Assembly (NCBI RefSeq): GCF_020193655.1
Contig: NZ_JADYVE010000002.1
Span: 124,001-188,000, forward strand
Direction: 5' to 3'
DNA: 64,000 bases
From: Ensifer sp. IC3342
GTDB taxonomy: Bacteria; Pseudomonadota; Alphaproteobacteria; Rhizobiales; Rhizobiaceae
The notes under the pieces were generated by a model. It saw only the letters and a program-made list of their open reading frames with translations, made no database searches and was not told where the DNA came from. Shown here one piece after another: positions 1 to 9,077 of the stretch. The translations under genes and the position numbers were made by a program. Within the stretch, counting starts at the first letter, position 1. Each line of letters opens with the position of its first letter.

Positions 1-1373
1 GGTTGTTCAAGTTCGCCGTTGAATGTCTGATTGAGAGCCTGGATTCCCTTGGACAAACGGACTGCGGCTGCCAGTGACTGAAGGCATGCTTCCTGGAACG
101 GGGTCTTCAGCCCGAAGATCGCAAGCGCACCGTCGCCGATGAACTTGTCGATCACGCCGCCCGAGCTTTCGACGGCTTCGCCGACCATCTCGAAGTAGCG
201 GTTGAGCAGAAACACTGTATCGAAAGGCAGCTTGTGTTCGGCGATGCGAGTGAAATCACGCAGATCGCAAAAGAGCACGGCGATCCGGCGCTCGCGGCCC
301 TCGCCGTCCTGCTGGGCGAGTTGCTTCTTTATCCCCAGGCTGTCGGTGTCGAGAATGGGGACGACGGTGACGCTGTGGACCGGCCGGAACTGGCAGGCGA
401 GCCGCACATTGTCTGGTGCGCCGATCCGGGTCAACGTCGCCCGTTCCGCGGCCTCCGCCGCCGGTTGGCCCTCGAGGCCCTGGATCACGCGGACCCGGCA
501 CGTCGAGCAGCGGCCACGTCCGCCGCAAACGGAGACGTGGGGAATACCCGCGGCACGGCTTGCCTCCAGCACGCTGAAACCAAGGCTGACCGCCGCGACA
601 CGACCGTCGGGATAACGGACGCGGATGCGTCCGCGCGTCGGCAGCGCGCGAAGGGCGAAAGTGCCGGCGATCAGGCCACCGAAGCCGGCGTAGAGCGCCA
701 GGCGGATGTTTTCCATGAGCGCCGCATCGACCCGGGGCTTCTGACTGACGTAAGCCGTGTCTCCATAGCCGCCATGTTCCGTGTAGACGCGCTCAAGCGA
801 CCGCGCCCCATTGACGAAACCGAGCAGCGCGAAGATCGGGACAAGCAGCGCGACCGTGTAGAGCAGGATCTCGTAACGCGGAAACCAAGCTCGACCGCGC
901 ATCCAGAACCAGGCGCCGAGACATCCATGACCCCAGGCGAGGAGAAGCGCCGCCGTTTGCCGGGTGGTATTGATGGAACTCGACCAAAGCGTTCGGAGGA
1001 TTTCGGGATAAGTCGCTTCAATCCCGGAGAAGATCGGTTCCACCCGGGCGGCGACCACATGCGCCATCAGCACAAATGGCAAGCTTAGGCCGAAGGCGAT
1101 TTTGAACGCCTCGCGGGCCGGCATTCTGAACGTCTGCCGCCGGTAGAGGCTGTCGAGCGCCGTCAAGAAATGCAGGAGCAATGCGCCGTAGAGCAGGATT
1201 GTCCCGGGTACGCTGTGCCAAAGGAGATTGAACGCCCGCCTGCCGGCTTCCATGGCGTCGATAGAGATCAGGCCGAGGGAATGATTGAAGAAATGGCAGA
1301 GGATGAACGTGCCGAGCACCGCCCCCGAGACCAGATGTGCCTTCTTGCGTGCGCTGGTGGAAAAGATCGTCAA
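1..1373 (-). CDS. Membrane-anchored class III adenylate/guanylate cyclase with [2Fe-2S] ferredoxin domain (3' end beyond window)
   Basis: Reading the minus strand from a TTG at 1373 gives an open frame to the left edge (about 457 codons). The N-terminal ~230 residues hold several hydrophobic segments containing histidines, resembling a heme-binding or succinate-dehydrogenase-type membrane anchor. A plant-type [2Fe-2S] motif follows (C-x5-C-x2-C within VCGGRGRCSTC, then a fourth Cys in RLAC about 38 residues on). The start of a class III cyclase domain comes next, with both metal-binding aspartates in FCDLRDFTR and KFIGDGALAIFG. Known family logic: it makes cyclic AMP (or cGMP) at the inner membrane, and the Fe-S domain suggests redox or oxygen sensing, which is inference. 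The start codon is uncertain: two in-frame TAA codons lie just upstream, there is no ATG near the first membrane segment, and the ribosome site is weak. Confidence 0.85.
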   Translation of the reverse strand, partial: MTIFSTSARKKAHLVSGAVLGTFILCHFFNHSLGLISIDAMEAGRRAFNLLWHSVPGTILLYGALLLHFLTALDSLYRRQTFRMPAREAFKIAFGLSLPFVLMAHVVAARVEPIFSGIEATYPEILRTLWSSSINTTRQTAALLLAWGHGCLGAWFWMRGRAWFPRYEILLYTVALLVPIFALLGFVNGARSLERVYTEHGGYGDTAYVSQKPRVDAALMENIRLALYAGFGGLIAGTFALRALPTRGRIRVRYPDGRVAAVSLGFSVLEASRAAGIPHVSVCGGRGRCSTCRVRVIQGLEGQPAAEAAERATLTRIGAPDNVRLACQFRPVHSVTVVPILDTDSLGIKKQLAQQDGEGRERRIAVLFCDLRDFTRIAEHKLPFDTVFLLNRYFEMVGEAVESSGGVIDKFIGDGALAIFGLKTPFQEACLQSLAAAVRLSKGIQALNQTFNGELEQ

Positions 1374-1532
1374 GCACTCTGCCCGGTATTTGCCGGTTCT
1401 GGCCGGCCATTGCTGATGCCGTTCTTATTAACCAGATCGCGGATACCGACAACTTACGTTTTCGACACAAACTGTTTCGATTTAGTGACTTGAGTCCCGT
1501 GGGCGGCGGCCTTACGCGACCGTTCCCCGATG

Positions 1533-2432
1533 CTACTCCATGATACGGGGTAGCCGCTCGGCGAGTTTGTCGATCACCACCCGGAGTTTTGGGCGCATAA
1601 GTTGTGTTTGCGGCCAGACGGCGTAAGCCTTGAAGATCTGTCCGGGCCGGTCCGTAAGCACCCTCACCAGTTCGCCGCGCTGCACGCGATCGCGCACCAG
1701 CCAGCATGGCAGCCAGGCGAGGCCGAGGCCATCGGCTGCGGCATCGGCGATGGCGGCAAGATCATCCAGCCGCAAACGGGTCTTCGGCGTCACGTCTTCG
1801 GTCGTATTCCCCTTGACCGGAAAGGACCACGGGCGCTGGTGACCGCTCCGCGCGTAGACGACGGCATCATGCATGGTGAGGTCATCAAGGCTTGTCGGTG
1901 TGCCGTGTGCTTCGAGATAGGCGGGCGCCGCGCAGACAGTCATGCGCTGATCGGCGATCGCACGTGCCATGAGGCTCGGGTCGGTGCCCGCGGAACCGTT
2001 GCGGACGGCGAGATCGAAACCCTCATCGAGGAGATCGACAATGCGGTCGTTGAAGGAAAGATCGAACTCCAGACGGGGATGCGCACGAAGCAGATCGTGC
2101 AGCAGCGGCGCCACGCATTGGCGGCCGAAGAGGACAGGCATCGAAATTCGCAGCCGGCCGCGAATTTCCTGCTTGCCGGATTCGAGTACGGCCTCGGCGT
2201 TCCGGACTTCGTCAAGCGCCTTCAGGCAGCTCCGGTAGAAGAGCTGGCCCTCGTCCGTCAGGCTTTGCGTCCGGGTGGTGCGATGAAAGAGGCGCACGCC
2301 GAGACGCTGCTCGAGCCGTGCCACCGTCTTGCCGACGGCCGAGCGGGTAAGGTTCAGCCGCTCAGCGGCGGCCGAGAAACCGCCGGCATCGGCGACCTCC
2401 ACGAATACAGAAATACCGTTCAGCCTTTCCAT
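1533..2432 (-). CDS. LysR-family transcriptional regulator
   Basis: About 299 residues, the normal LysR length. The N-terminal winged helix-turn-helix is clear (SVFVEVADAGGFSAAAERL, then SAVGKTVARLEQRLGVRLF), followed by a substrate-binding domain. The ATG at 2432 (MERLNG) fits the family better than an upstream in-frame TTG at 2456. It is transcribed away from the zinc-independent alcohol dehydrogenase at 2538, separated by about 105 bases. This is the usual arrangement in which a LysR protein represses itself and activates the divergent gene. The effector is unknown. Confidence 0.9.
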   Translation of the reverse strand: MERLNGISVFVEVADAGGFSAAAERLNLTRSAVGKTVARLEQRLGVRLFHRTTRTQSLTDEGQLFYRSCLKALDEVRNAEAVLESGKQEIRGRLRISMPVLFGRQCVAPLLHDLLRAHPRLEFDLSFNDRIVDLLDEGFDLAVRNGSAGTDPSLMARAIADQRMTVCAAPAYLEAHGTPTSLDDLTMHDAVVYARSGHQRPWSFPVKGNTTEDVTPKTRLRLDDLAAIADAAADGLGLAWLPCWLVRDRVQRGELVRVLTDRPGQIFKAYAVWPQTQLMRPKLRVVIDKLAERLPRIME

Positions 2433-2537
2433 AGATTGTATCCATTGAAGAACCAATAAGGGGAAATCTTATCGCAACTGGCGATGTGAATTCAACACTA
2501 TGCTCCTGCCATCACCATCCACGTGAAAGGAATGATC

Positions 2538-3560
2538 ATGACGAAATGGATGAGAGAATGGAGCATCGACGCGATCGGCCCGCAAAATCTCAAGATCGCC
2601 GAACGTCCCGTGCCGGATATCGGCGACCGTGATGTGCTCGTCCGGACGACGGCCGTGTCGCTCAACTACCGCGACAAGCTGATGCTTGAAACGGGCATGG
2701 GGCTGGATCTTGACTTCCCCTTCGTGCCGGCTTCGGACATGAGCGGCGTCGTTGAAAACGTCGGCAAAGGCGTGACGCGCTTCAAGCCCGGCGACCGCGT
2801 CATCTCGACCTTCCACCCTGGCTGGCTCGACGGCCTGCGGCCGGGAAGCGGCAGGGCGCCCTCCTACGCGACGCTTGGCGGCGTGCATCCTGGCGTCATG
2901 TCGGAATATGTCGCGTTTCCTGAAGACTGGTTCGTCGCCGCGCCGAAGAGCCTCGATGCAGCCGAGGCGAGCACGCTACCATGCGCCGGCCTCACCGCAT
3001 GGTTCGCGCTGATCGAAAAGGGCCGTCTCAGGCCCGGCGATCGCGTCGTCGTCCAGGGAACGGGTGGCGTCGCGCTGTTTGGCCTGCAGATCGCCAAGGC
3101 GAACGGCGCGGAGGTGATCGTCACGTCGGGAAGCCAGGAAAAGCTCACCCGCGCGTTGGCACTTGGCGCCGACCACGGCATCAATCGCAAGTCGGAGGAT
3201 TGGGTCGAGCGGGTCTATGAACTGACTGCAGATCATGGCGCGGACCACATTCTGGAAATCGCCGGCGGTGCCGGCCTTGGCCAGTCGCTAAGAGCCGTCG
3301 CCGCCGACGGGCGCATTTCCGTGATCGGCGTATTGGAAGGCTTCGAGATTTCAGGGCCGGCAGCGCCGCTGCTTTTGAAATCCCCGGTCCTGCAAGGCGT
3401 CAGCGTGGGACATCGCCGGGCGCTTGAAGACCTGGTCGGAGCAGTCGACCGCATCGACCTCAAGCCGGTCATCGACAAGCGATACGCGTTTGCCGGATTC
3501 CGCGAGGCGCTGGCGCATCTCGATCGCGGTCCGTTCGGCAAGGTGGTGATCGAATTTTAA
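2538..3560 (+). CDS. NAD(P)-dependent alcohol dehydrogenase / quinone oxidoreductase-like (MDR family)
   Basis: A medium-chain dehydrogenase/reductase of about 340 residues. It has the GroES-like N-terminal half (VSLNYRDKLMLETG, PASDMSGVVENVG, FKPGDRV) and a Rossmann half with GTGGVALFGLQIAKANGAEV. The Cys/His zinc ligands of classical alcohol dehydrogenases are not apparent, which places it with the zeta-crystallin/quinone-reductase-like members. The start at 2538 is chosen because AAAGGA at 2526-2531 lies 6 bases upstream; an in-frame GTG at 2523 precedes that ribosome site. It is divergent from a LysR gene that probably controls it, and a strong hairpin terminator follows. The substrate cannot be told from sequence. 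Confidence 0.88.
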   Translation: MTKWMREWSIDAIGPQNLKIAERPVPDIGDRDVLVRTTAVSLNYRDKLMLETGMGLDLDFPFVPASDMSGVVENVGKGVTRFKPGDRVISTFHPGWLDGLRPGSGRAPSYATLGGVHPGVMSEYVAFPEDWFVAAPKSLDAAEASTLPCAGLTAWFALIEKGRLRPGDRVVVQGTGGVALFGLQIAKANGAEVIVTSGSQEKLTRALALGADHGINRKSEDWVERVYELTADHGADHILEIAGGAGLGQSLRAVAADGRISVIGVLEGFEISGPAAPLLLKSPVLQGVSVGHRRALEDLVGAVDRIDLKPVIDKRYAFAGFREALAHLDRGPFGKVVIEF

Positions 3561-3577
3561 GGCACGCGACAAGGACG

Positions 3578-3613
3578 AAAGGCCGCCGGAGTTCCCTCCC
3601 GGCGGCCTTTCTC
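3578..3613 (+). terminator. Rho-independent terminator after the alcohol dehydrogenase
   Basis: A 12-bp perfect stem (AAAGGCCGCCGG at 3578-3589 pairing with 3599-3610) with a 9-base loop, ending in TTT-C-T. It lies between convergent genes (the alcohol dehydrogenase and preA). The arm-flanking A and T tracts could let it work in both directions. Confidence 0.8.
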
Positions 3614-3628
3614 TATCGTCGACCTGGC

Positions 3629-4942
3629 TTACTCGGCAGCTTGCCGAGCCATCGGGTTGTTAGGATGGGTCGTCCAGTTGGCATAGTTCGGGTCGACCGG
3701 CTTGCCGGTGCGCTTGTCGAGAGTGCCGGCGGCGAGCGGCTCCATCGTGATACAGTTCGAAACCGGACAGACGTTGACGCAGAGATTGCAGCCGACGCAT
3801 TCCTCTTCGATCACCTCGAAATGACGCACGCCATTGACGAACTGGGTGATCGCCTGGTGCGAGGTGTCCTCGCAGGCGATGTGACAGCGGCCGCATTTGA
3901 TGCAGGCATCCTGGTCGATCTTCGCCTTGGCGACATAGTTGAGGTTGAGGTACTGCCAATCGGTGACGTTCGGCACGGCACGACCGCATATGTCGTCGAG
4001 CGACCTGTGGCCCTTGGCGTCCATCCAGTCGGAAAGACCGGAAATCATTTCCTGGACGATCTTGAAACCGTAGGTCATCGCCGCCGTGCAGACCTGGACG
4101 TTGCCGGCGCCAAGCGCCAGGAATTCGGCCGCGTCGCGCCATGTGGTGATGCCGCCGATGCCGGAGATCGGCAGTCCATGGGTTTCCGGATCTCGGGCGA
4201 TCTCGGCCACCATGTTGAGCGCGATCGGCTTCACCGCCGGGCCGCAATAGCCGCCGTGGCTGCCGCGCCCGTCGATTGATGGCTCCGGTGAGAACGTGTC
4301 GAGATTGACCGAAGTGATCGAATTGATCGTGTTGATCAGCGACACGGCGTCGGTGCCGCCGGCCTTGGCGGCGCGCGCCGGCTTGCGGATGTCGGTGATG
4401 TTCGGCGTCAGCTTGGTGATCACCGGCATGCGCGTGTACTGCTTGCACCAGCGCACGACCATTTCGATATATTCCGGCACCTGACCGACCGCCGAGCCCA
4501 TACCGCGTTCGGACATGCCGTGCGGACAGCCGAAGTTGAGTTCGATGCCGTCAGCCCCGGTTTCTTCGACCAGCGGCAGGATCGCTTTCCACGCGTCCTC
4601 GACACAGGGCACCATGATCGAGGCGATCAGCGCCCGGTCGGGCCAGTTCATCTTGACCTGCTTCATCTCGCGCAGGTTCACGTAAAGGTCGCGGTCCGTG
4701 ATGAGCTCGATGTTGTTCAAGCCGAGCAGGCGCCGGTCGGCGCCCCAGATCGCGCCGTAGCGCGGCCCGTTGACGTTGACGACGGGCGGTCCTTCTTCGC
4801 CGAGCGTCTTCCAGACGACGCCGCCCCAGCCAGCCTTGAAGGCGCGCTCGACGTTATAGGCCTTGTCCGTCGGCGGCGCCGAGGCGAGCCAGAACGGGTT
4901 CGGGGATTTGATGCCGACAAAGTTGTTGCGAAGATCAGCCAT
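3629..4942 (-). CDS. preA: NAD-dependent dihydropyrimidine dehydrogenase subunit PreA
   Basis: 437 residues starting MADLRNNFVGIK. The N-terminal part is a dihydroorotate-dehydrogenase-like FMN barrel (NPFWLASAPPT, GADGIELNFGCPHG, SGIGGITTWRDAAEFLALGAGNVQVCTAAM). The C-terminus carries two 4Fe-4S ferredoxin motifs (CIKCGRCHIAC and CVGCNLCVNVCP). With PreT it reduces uracil and thymine to the 5,6-dihydro forms, the first step of reductive pyrimidine catabolism, in the cytoplasm. An in-frame start 99 bases upstream would run into the preT end and lacks family support. It lies 31 bases downstream of preT in the same direction, forming an operon. Confidence 0.95.
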   Translation of the reverse strand: MADLRNNFVGIKSPNPFWLASAPPTDKAYNVERAFKAGWGGVVWKTLGEEGPPVVNVNGPRYGAIWGADRRLLGLNNIELITDRDLYVNLREMKQVKMNWPDRALIASIMVPCVEDAWKAILPLVEETGADGIELNFGCPHGMSERGMGSAVGQVPEYIEMVVRWCKQYTRMPVITKLTPNITDIRKPARAAKAGGTDAVSLINTINSITSVNLDTFSPEPSIDGRGSHGGYCGPAVKPIALNMVAEIARDPETHGLPISGIGGITTWRDAAEFLALGAGNVQVCTAAMTYGFKIVQEMISGLSDWMDAKGHRSLDDICGRAVPNVTDWQYLNLNYVAKAKIDQDACIKCGRCHIACEDTSHQAITQFVNGVRHFEVIEEECVGCNLCVNVCPVSNCITMEPLAAGTLDKRTGKPVDPNYANWTTHPNNPMARQAAE

Positions 4943-4973
4943 TGTTTCGTCCTCTCGATCCTGTTCCGCTTTT

Positions 4974-6335
4974 TCACGCGACGGCGCTCGCCAGCGGCTG
5001 AGCCGCGGCGAAAGCCCGGTCGATCGATTCGGCTGCGTCACGCCCCATGGCGACGGCGGAAACGGTCAGGTCCTCTCCGCCGAGAACACAGTCACCGCCC
5101 GCCCAGACCTTGTCGAGCGATGTGCGGCCTTCGGCATCGGTGACGATGCGCCCGCTTTCCATCTGAAGCGCGCCGAGGCCTGATGCTTCGAAGGTCTGGC
5201 CGATTGCCTTGAAGACCTGGTCGGCTGCGATGATACCCGTTTCGCCGGTCGTCGTCAGCTGGCCGTTGTCGAGCGTTGTGTAGTCGAGCTCGATGCCGGC
5301 GATCCGGCCGTCCTTCAGCGCGATGCGCTTAGGCTGCAGCCAATGGCGAATGGTGACGCCCTTGGAGGTTGCCAGATCCTGCTCGAACTCGGAGGCATTC
5401 ATGTGTTCCTTGCCGCGGCGGTAGCAGATCGTCACTTCCTCGGCGCCGAGGAGCTTCGCCTGAACGGCCGCGTCGATTGCGGTCATGCCGCCGCCGAGCA
5501 CCACGACCCGCCGGCCGACCGGGATATCGGCCTTGGTCTTCGACTGACGAAGTGCGGCGATGAAGTCGACGGCGTCCTCGACTCCCTCCGCATTCTCGCC
5601 TTCGATCCTGAGCGCGTTGACGCCGGCAAGGCCGAGGCCGAGGAAGACGGCATCATATTGCTCGGCCAGATCCGCAAGCGAGAAGTCTCGGCCGAGCGCC
5701 TGGCCATGGCGCACCTCGATGCCGCCAATCGAGAGGACGTAATCGACCTCCTTCTGCGCGAAGTCATCCACGGATTTGTAGGCGGCGATGCCGTATTCAT
5801 TGAGCCCGCCGGATTTTTCGCGCGCATCGTAGACCACCACGTCGTGGCCTTTGACAGCGAGCCGGTGGGCGCAGGCGAGCCCCGCGGGACCCGCGCCGAC
5901 CACGGCCACCTTGCGGCCGGACGAGGCGGCCCGCGCGTAAAACTGCTTGTTCTCCTTCATTGCGACGTCGGTCGCGTAACGCTGCAGCCTGCCGATCTCG
6001 ACCGGCCGCTCCTCGGCGGTGTTGCGCACGCAGGCCTGCTCGCAGAGCGTTTCGGTGGGACAGACGCGGGCGCACATGCCGCCGAGAATGTTCTGGTCGA
6101 AAATCGTCTTTGCCGAGCCGATCGGATTGCCTGTGGCAATCTGCCGGATGAACATCGGGATGTCGATCGAGGTGGGACAGGCCGTCATGCACGGCGCATC
6201 ATGACAGAAGTAACAACGGTCGGAAGCGACCAAAGCCTCGTGTTTGTCGAGCGGCGGATGAAGGTCGCAGAAATTGTCTTCGTATTCCCTGAGCGGCAGT
6301 CGGCCGCCAAGGATCCCAGATTGCGTCGTTCCCAT
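4974..6335 (-). CDS. preT: NAD-dependent dihydropyrimidine dehydrogenase subunit PreT
   Basis: 453 residues with the GltD/DPD flavoprotein layout. A cysteine-rich N-terminal Fe-S region comes first (CYFCHDAPCMTACPTSIDIP, then GMCARVCPTETLCEQAC). An FAD-binding Rossmann motif (VAVVGAGPAGLACAHRLA) and an NAD(P)-binding motif (VVVLGGGMTAIDAAVQAKLLGA) follow. It passes electrons from NADH through FAD and Fe-S clusters to PreA. The ATG at 6335 has GGGAG 7 bases upstream. It is the first gene of preT-preA, reading away from the SorC-type regulator at 6538. Confidence 0.94.
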   Translation of the reverse strand: MGTTQSGILGGRLPLREYEDNFCDLHPPLDKHEALVASDRCYFCHDAPCMTACPTSIDIPMFIRQIATGNPIGSAKTIFDQNILGGMCARVCPTETLCEQACVRNTAEERPVEIGRLQRYATDVAMKENKQFYARAASSGRKVAVVGAGPAGLACAHRLAVKGHDVVVYDAREKSGGLNEYGIAAYKSVDDFAQKEVDYVLSIGGIEVRHGQALGRDFSLADLAEQYDAVFLGLGLAGVNALRIEGENAEGVEDAVDFIAALRQSKTKADIPVGRRVVVLGGGMTAIDAAVQAKLLGAEEVTICYRRGKEHMNASEFEQDLATSKGVTIRHWLQPKRIALKDGRIAGIELDYTTLDNGQLTTTGETGIIAADQVFKAIGQTFEASGLGALQMESGRIVTDAEGRTSLDKVWAGGDCVLGGEDLTVSAVAMGRDAAESIDRAFAAAQPLASAVA

Positions 6336-6368
6336 TTTTGGCTCCCAATGTTTTCTCAGGATGACAGA

Positions 6369-6411
6369 ACGGTAACACGCTTTATTTTTTTATCAAACGG
6401 TAAAATTTTAC
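6369..6411. promoter_or_regulatory. Repeat and palindrome in the preT upstream region
   Basis: The 202-base gap between preT and the SorC-type gene is AT-rich in its preT-proximal half. It holds two direct copies of AACGGTAA (6369-6376 and 6396-6403) and the perfect 12-bp palindrome GTAAAATTTTAC (6400-6411). These look like operator half-sites, but which regulator binds is unknown. Confidence 0.35.
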
Positions 6412-6537
6412 TTCGGCACCTGGCCGAACGCTCTGGGAACCGGGGCTTTCTCTCCACTCGCCCGAGTCAATCTGCACGTTTGTTTGACAGGGCAGGGCAA
6501 ATAGTGGCAGCAAATCAAAGGGGAAGGAGAAAATCGC

Positions 6538-7491
6538 ATGGCGCGCAGGCCCGAGACCAACAACAGGCTGGACGATGCTGCCCGCGCTGGCTGGCTATAC
6601 TATGTCGCCGGCCGAACCCAGGACGAGATTGCGTCGATCATGGGCATCTCGCGGCAATCGGCGCAGCGCCTCGTTTCCCTTGCCATGGCCGAGCGGCTGA
6701 TCAAAGTTCGGCTCGATCATCCAATTGCTGGCTGTCTCGAAGCCGCCGCCCGGCTCAAGGAAAAATATGAGCTGAAACACGTTGATGTCGTGCCGAGCGA
6801 TCCGGGGTCGAGTTCGACGACCGTTGGCATCGCCGAAGCCGGCGCGGTAGAGATCGAGCGTTGGCTGAAGTCGACGGACCCGGTGGTTCTGGCGATCGGA
6901 ACGGGGCGGACGCTGAAGGCGACGATCGACCAGCTGCCCTCGATGGAGTGCCCGCAGCATCGGATCGTGTCGCTCACCGGCAATATCAGGCTCGATGGCT
7001 CGGCGGCCTATTACAACGTCATCTTCAGCATGGCGGACACGATCAACGCGCGCCATTTTCCCATGCCCCTGCCGGTTCTCGTCTCTTCGCCCGAGGAGCG
7101 CGAGGTCCTTCACAATCAAAGTCTCGTAAAGATCGCCCTCAAGCTCGGTGCGGAAGCCAATGCCGCCTTCGTCGGCGTGGGCGAACTCGGGCCGGACGCA
7201 CCGCTCTGCGAGGACGGCTTCCTGGCGCGCGAGGAAATGGAGCGGCTGATGGCAGCCGGTGCCGCAGGGGAGATTTGCGGCTGGATGTTCGATCACGACG
7301 GCGAACTGCTGACGGGTAGCATCAACGAACGTGTCGCCTCCATTCCGCTTCCGCCGCGCGACCGGGCATCGGTCATCGGCATTGCCAAGGGCAAACGCAA
7401 ATACGAGGCGCTCCGTGCGGCGCTCAAGGGGCGCATCATTAACGGCCTTATCACCGACGAAACCACTGCCGACTTTCTGCTCGGCGCCTGA
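6538..7491 (+). CDS. SorC/DeoR-type sugar-sensing transcriptional regulator of the polyol operon
   Basis: 317 residues. An N-terminal helix-turn-helix (AGRTQDEIASIMGISRQSAQRLVSLAMAERLI) is followed by the SorC sugar-binding domain (VVLAIGTGRTLKATIDQL, NAAFVGVGELGPDAPL, GEICGWMFD). The family binds phosphorylated sugars and controls adjacent sugar operons. AAGGGGAAGGAG provides a good ribosome site before the ATG at 6538. It sits directly upstream of and codirectional with smoEFGK-smoS-mtlK, which makes it the likely regulator of polyol uptake; that assignment is inference from position. Confidence 0.9.
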   Translation: MARRPETNNRLDDAARAGWLYYVAGRTQDEIASIMGISRQSAQRLVSLAMAERLIKVRLDHPIAGCLEAAARLKEKYELKHVDVVPSDPGSSSTTVGIAEAGAVEIERWLKSTDPVVLAIGTGRTLKATIDQLPSMECPQHRIVSLTGNIRLDGSAAYYNVIFSMADTINARHFPMPLPVLVSSPEEREVLHNQSLVKIALKLGAEANAAFVGVGELGPDAPLCEDGFLAREEMERLMAAGAAGEICGWMFDHDGELLTGSINERVASIPLPPRDRASVIGIAKGKRKYEALRAALKGRIINGLITDETTADFLLGA

Positions 7492-7639
7492 TTCAAGCGA
7501 GATAGATTTGGGCGATAGGGCTTGGAGAACGCCGCCAGCCTAGGCTCAGGAGCGCATTCGATCCGGCGCACTCGATAAAAAATCCATAGCTAAAACAGTT
7601 CATTAACAGTTTCAGGTGCGTCGCAGCAACGAATGCGGA

Positions 7640-7693
7640 TTGACATTTTGCGTCAATAGATGAGTAATTGCCCATGAGCAAAGCAAATGCTCA
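7640..7693 (+). promoter_or_regulatory. Candidate operator/promoter region of the smo operon
   Basis: In the 222-base gap before smoE there are two inverted repeats. One is TTGAC-N7-GTCAA at 7640-7656, and the other is TGAGCA-N7-TGCTCA at 7675-7693, just before the smoE ribosome site (GGGAGG). The first also begins with a good -35-like TTGACA. They are plausible binding sites for the adjacent SorC-type regulator, but no experimentally known site was compared. Confidence 0.4.
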
Positions 7694-7713
7694 ATTCTTC
7701 TGGGAGGAAGTCG

Positions 7714-9024
7714 ATGAATTTGAGAACTTTCCTGCTGGGCACGTGCTCGGCAGTCGCTCTGGCGGGTCCGGCCCAAGCAGAAACCCTGACCATTGCGACC
7801 GTGAACAACGGCGACATGATCCGGATGCAGAAGCTGACGGATGATTTCACCTCGAAAAATCCGGACATTCAGCTCGAGTGGGTAACGCTCGAGGAAAACG
7901 TGCTGCGCCAGCGCGTAACGACGGATATCGCGACGAAGGGCGGCCAGTACGACATCATGACGATCGGCACCTACGAAGTGCCGATCTGGGCCAAGCAGGG
8001 CTGGCTCCTGCCGCTCGACAATCTTGGCGCCGATTACGATGTCGATGACCTGTTGCCGGCGATCCGCAGCGGCCTGACGATCGATGGCAAGCTCTATGCC
8101 GCGCCCTTCTATGGCGAAAGCTCGATGGTGATGTACCGCAAGGACCTGTTCGAGAAGGCTGGCCTCACCATGCCCGATGCCCCGACCTGGGACTTCATAG
8201 CGGAAGCTGCCCGTAAGATCACCGACAAGGATAGTGAAATCTACGGCATCTGCCTGCGAGGCAAGGCCGGCTGGGGCGAGAACATGGCCTTCCTGACGGC
8301 GACGGCGAACGCTTTCGGCGCGCGCTGGTTCGACGAGAAATGGCAGCCGCAGTTCGATCAGCCGGAATGGAAGAACGCGCTCGACTTCTACGTCAAGCTG
8401 ATGAATGACGCAGGCCCGCCCGGCGCTTCCTCGAACGGTTTCAACGAAAACCTATCACTCTTCCAGACGGGCAAGTGCGGCATGTGGATCGACGCGACGG
8501 TTGCCGCTTCCTTCGTGACCAATCCGAAGGAATCGACGGTTGCCGACAAGGTCGGTTTCGCGCTCGCGCCCGATACCGGCCTTGGCAAACGCGGCAACTG
8601 GCTCTGGGCATGGAACCTGGCGATCCCCGCAGGCTCGCAGAAGACGGAGGCGGCAGAAAAGTTCATCGCCTGGGCAACCGGCAAGGACTACCTGAAGCTC
8701 GTCGCAGAGAAGGAAGGCTGGGCAAATGTTCCGCCCGGCACCCGTACCTCCCTCTACGAGAACCCGGAATACCAGAAGGCCGCGCCGTTCGCGAAGATGA
8801 CGCTGGACTCGATCAATGCCGCCGATCCGAAGAACCCGGCGGTCAAGCCGGTGCCCTATGTCGGCGTGCAGTTCGTCGCGATCCCGGAATTCCAGGGCCT
8901 CGGTACTGCCGTGGGCCAGGTGTTCTCGGCAGCTCTTGCCGGTCAGATGAGCGTCGATCAGGCGCTTGCCAGCGCGCAGCAACTGTCGACCCGCGAAATG
9001 ACCAAGGCAGGTTACATCAAGTAA
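7714..9024 (+). CDS. smoE: Sorbitol/mannitol ABC transporter, periplasmic substrate-binding protein
   Basis: 436 residues; family-1 extracellular solute-binding protein. It has a signal peptide (MNLRTFLLGTCSAVALAG, cleavage near AQA-ET). The start at 7714 is fixed by GGGAGG 6-7 bases upstream; an in-frame ATG at 7687 lacks such a site. First gene of the transporter operon: it captures polyols (sorbitol, mannitol, probably arabitol) in the periplasm and delivers them to SmoF/SmoG. The symbol follows the Sinorhizobium/Rhodobacter smo operon, which this gene order matches. A stem-loop after the stop codon probably raises its level relative to the permeases. Confidence 0.92.
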   Translation: MNLRTFLLGTCSAVALAGPAQAETLTIATVNNGDMIRMQKLTDDFTSKNPDIQLEWVTLEENVLRQRVTTDIATKGGQYDIMTIGTYEVPIWAKQGWLLPLDNLGADYDVDDLLPAIRSGLTIDGKLYAAPFYGESSMVMYRKDLFEKAGLTMPDAPTWDFIAEAARKITDKDSEIYGICLRGKAGWGENMAFLTATANAFGARWFDEKWQPQFDQPEWKNALDFYVKLMNDAGPPGASSNGFNENLSLFQTGKCGMWIDATVAASFVTNPKESTVADKVGFALAPDTGLGKRGNWLWAWNLAIPAGSQKTEAAEKFIAWATGKDYLKLVAEKEGWANVPPGTRTSLYENPEYQKAAPFAKMTLDSINAADPKNPAVKPVPYVGVQFVAIPEFQGLGTAVGQVFSAALAGQMSVDQALASAQQLSTREMTKAGYIK

Positions 9025-9077
9025 GCTCCCAAGGGCCGGGGCGCTGGCCGGAAACGGCTGGCGTCCCGGCAACTCCC

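Noticed and set aside
5343-6770. 475-codon plus-strand frame over preT
   Set aside because: It is antisense to preT, spans the intergenic region and runs into the SorC-type gene; no recognisable domain.
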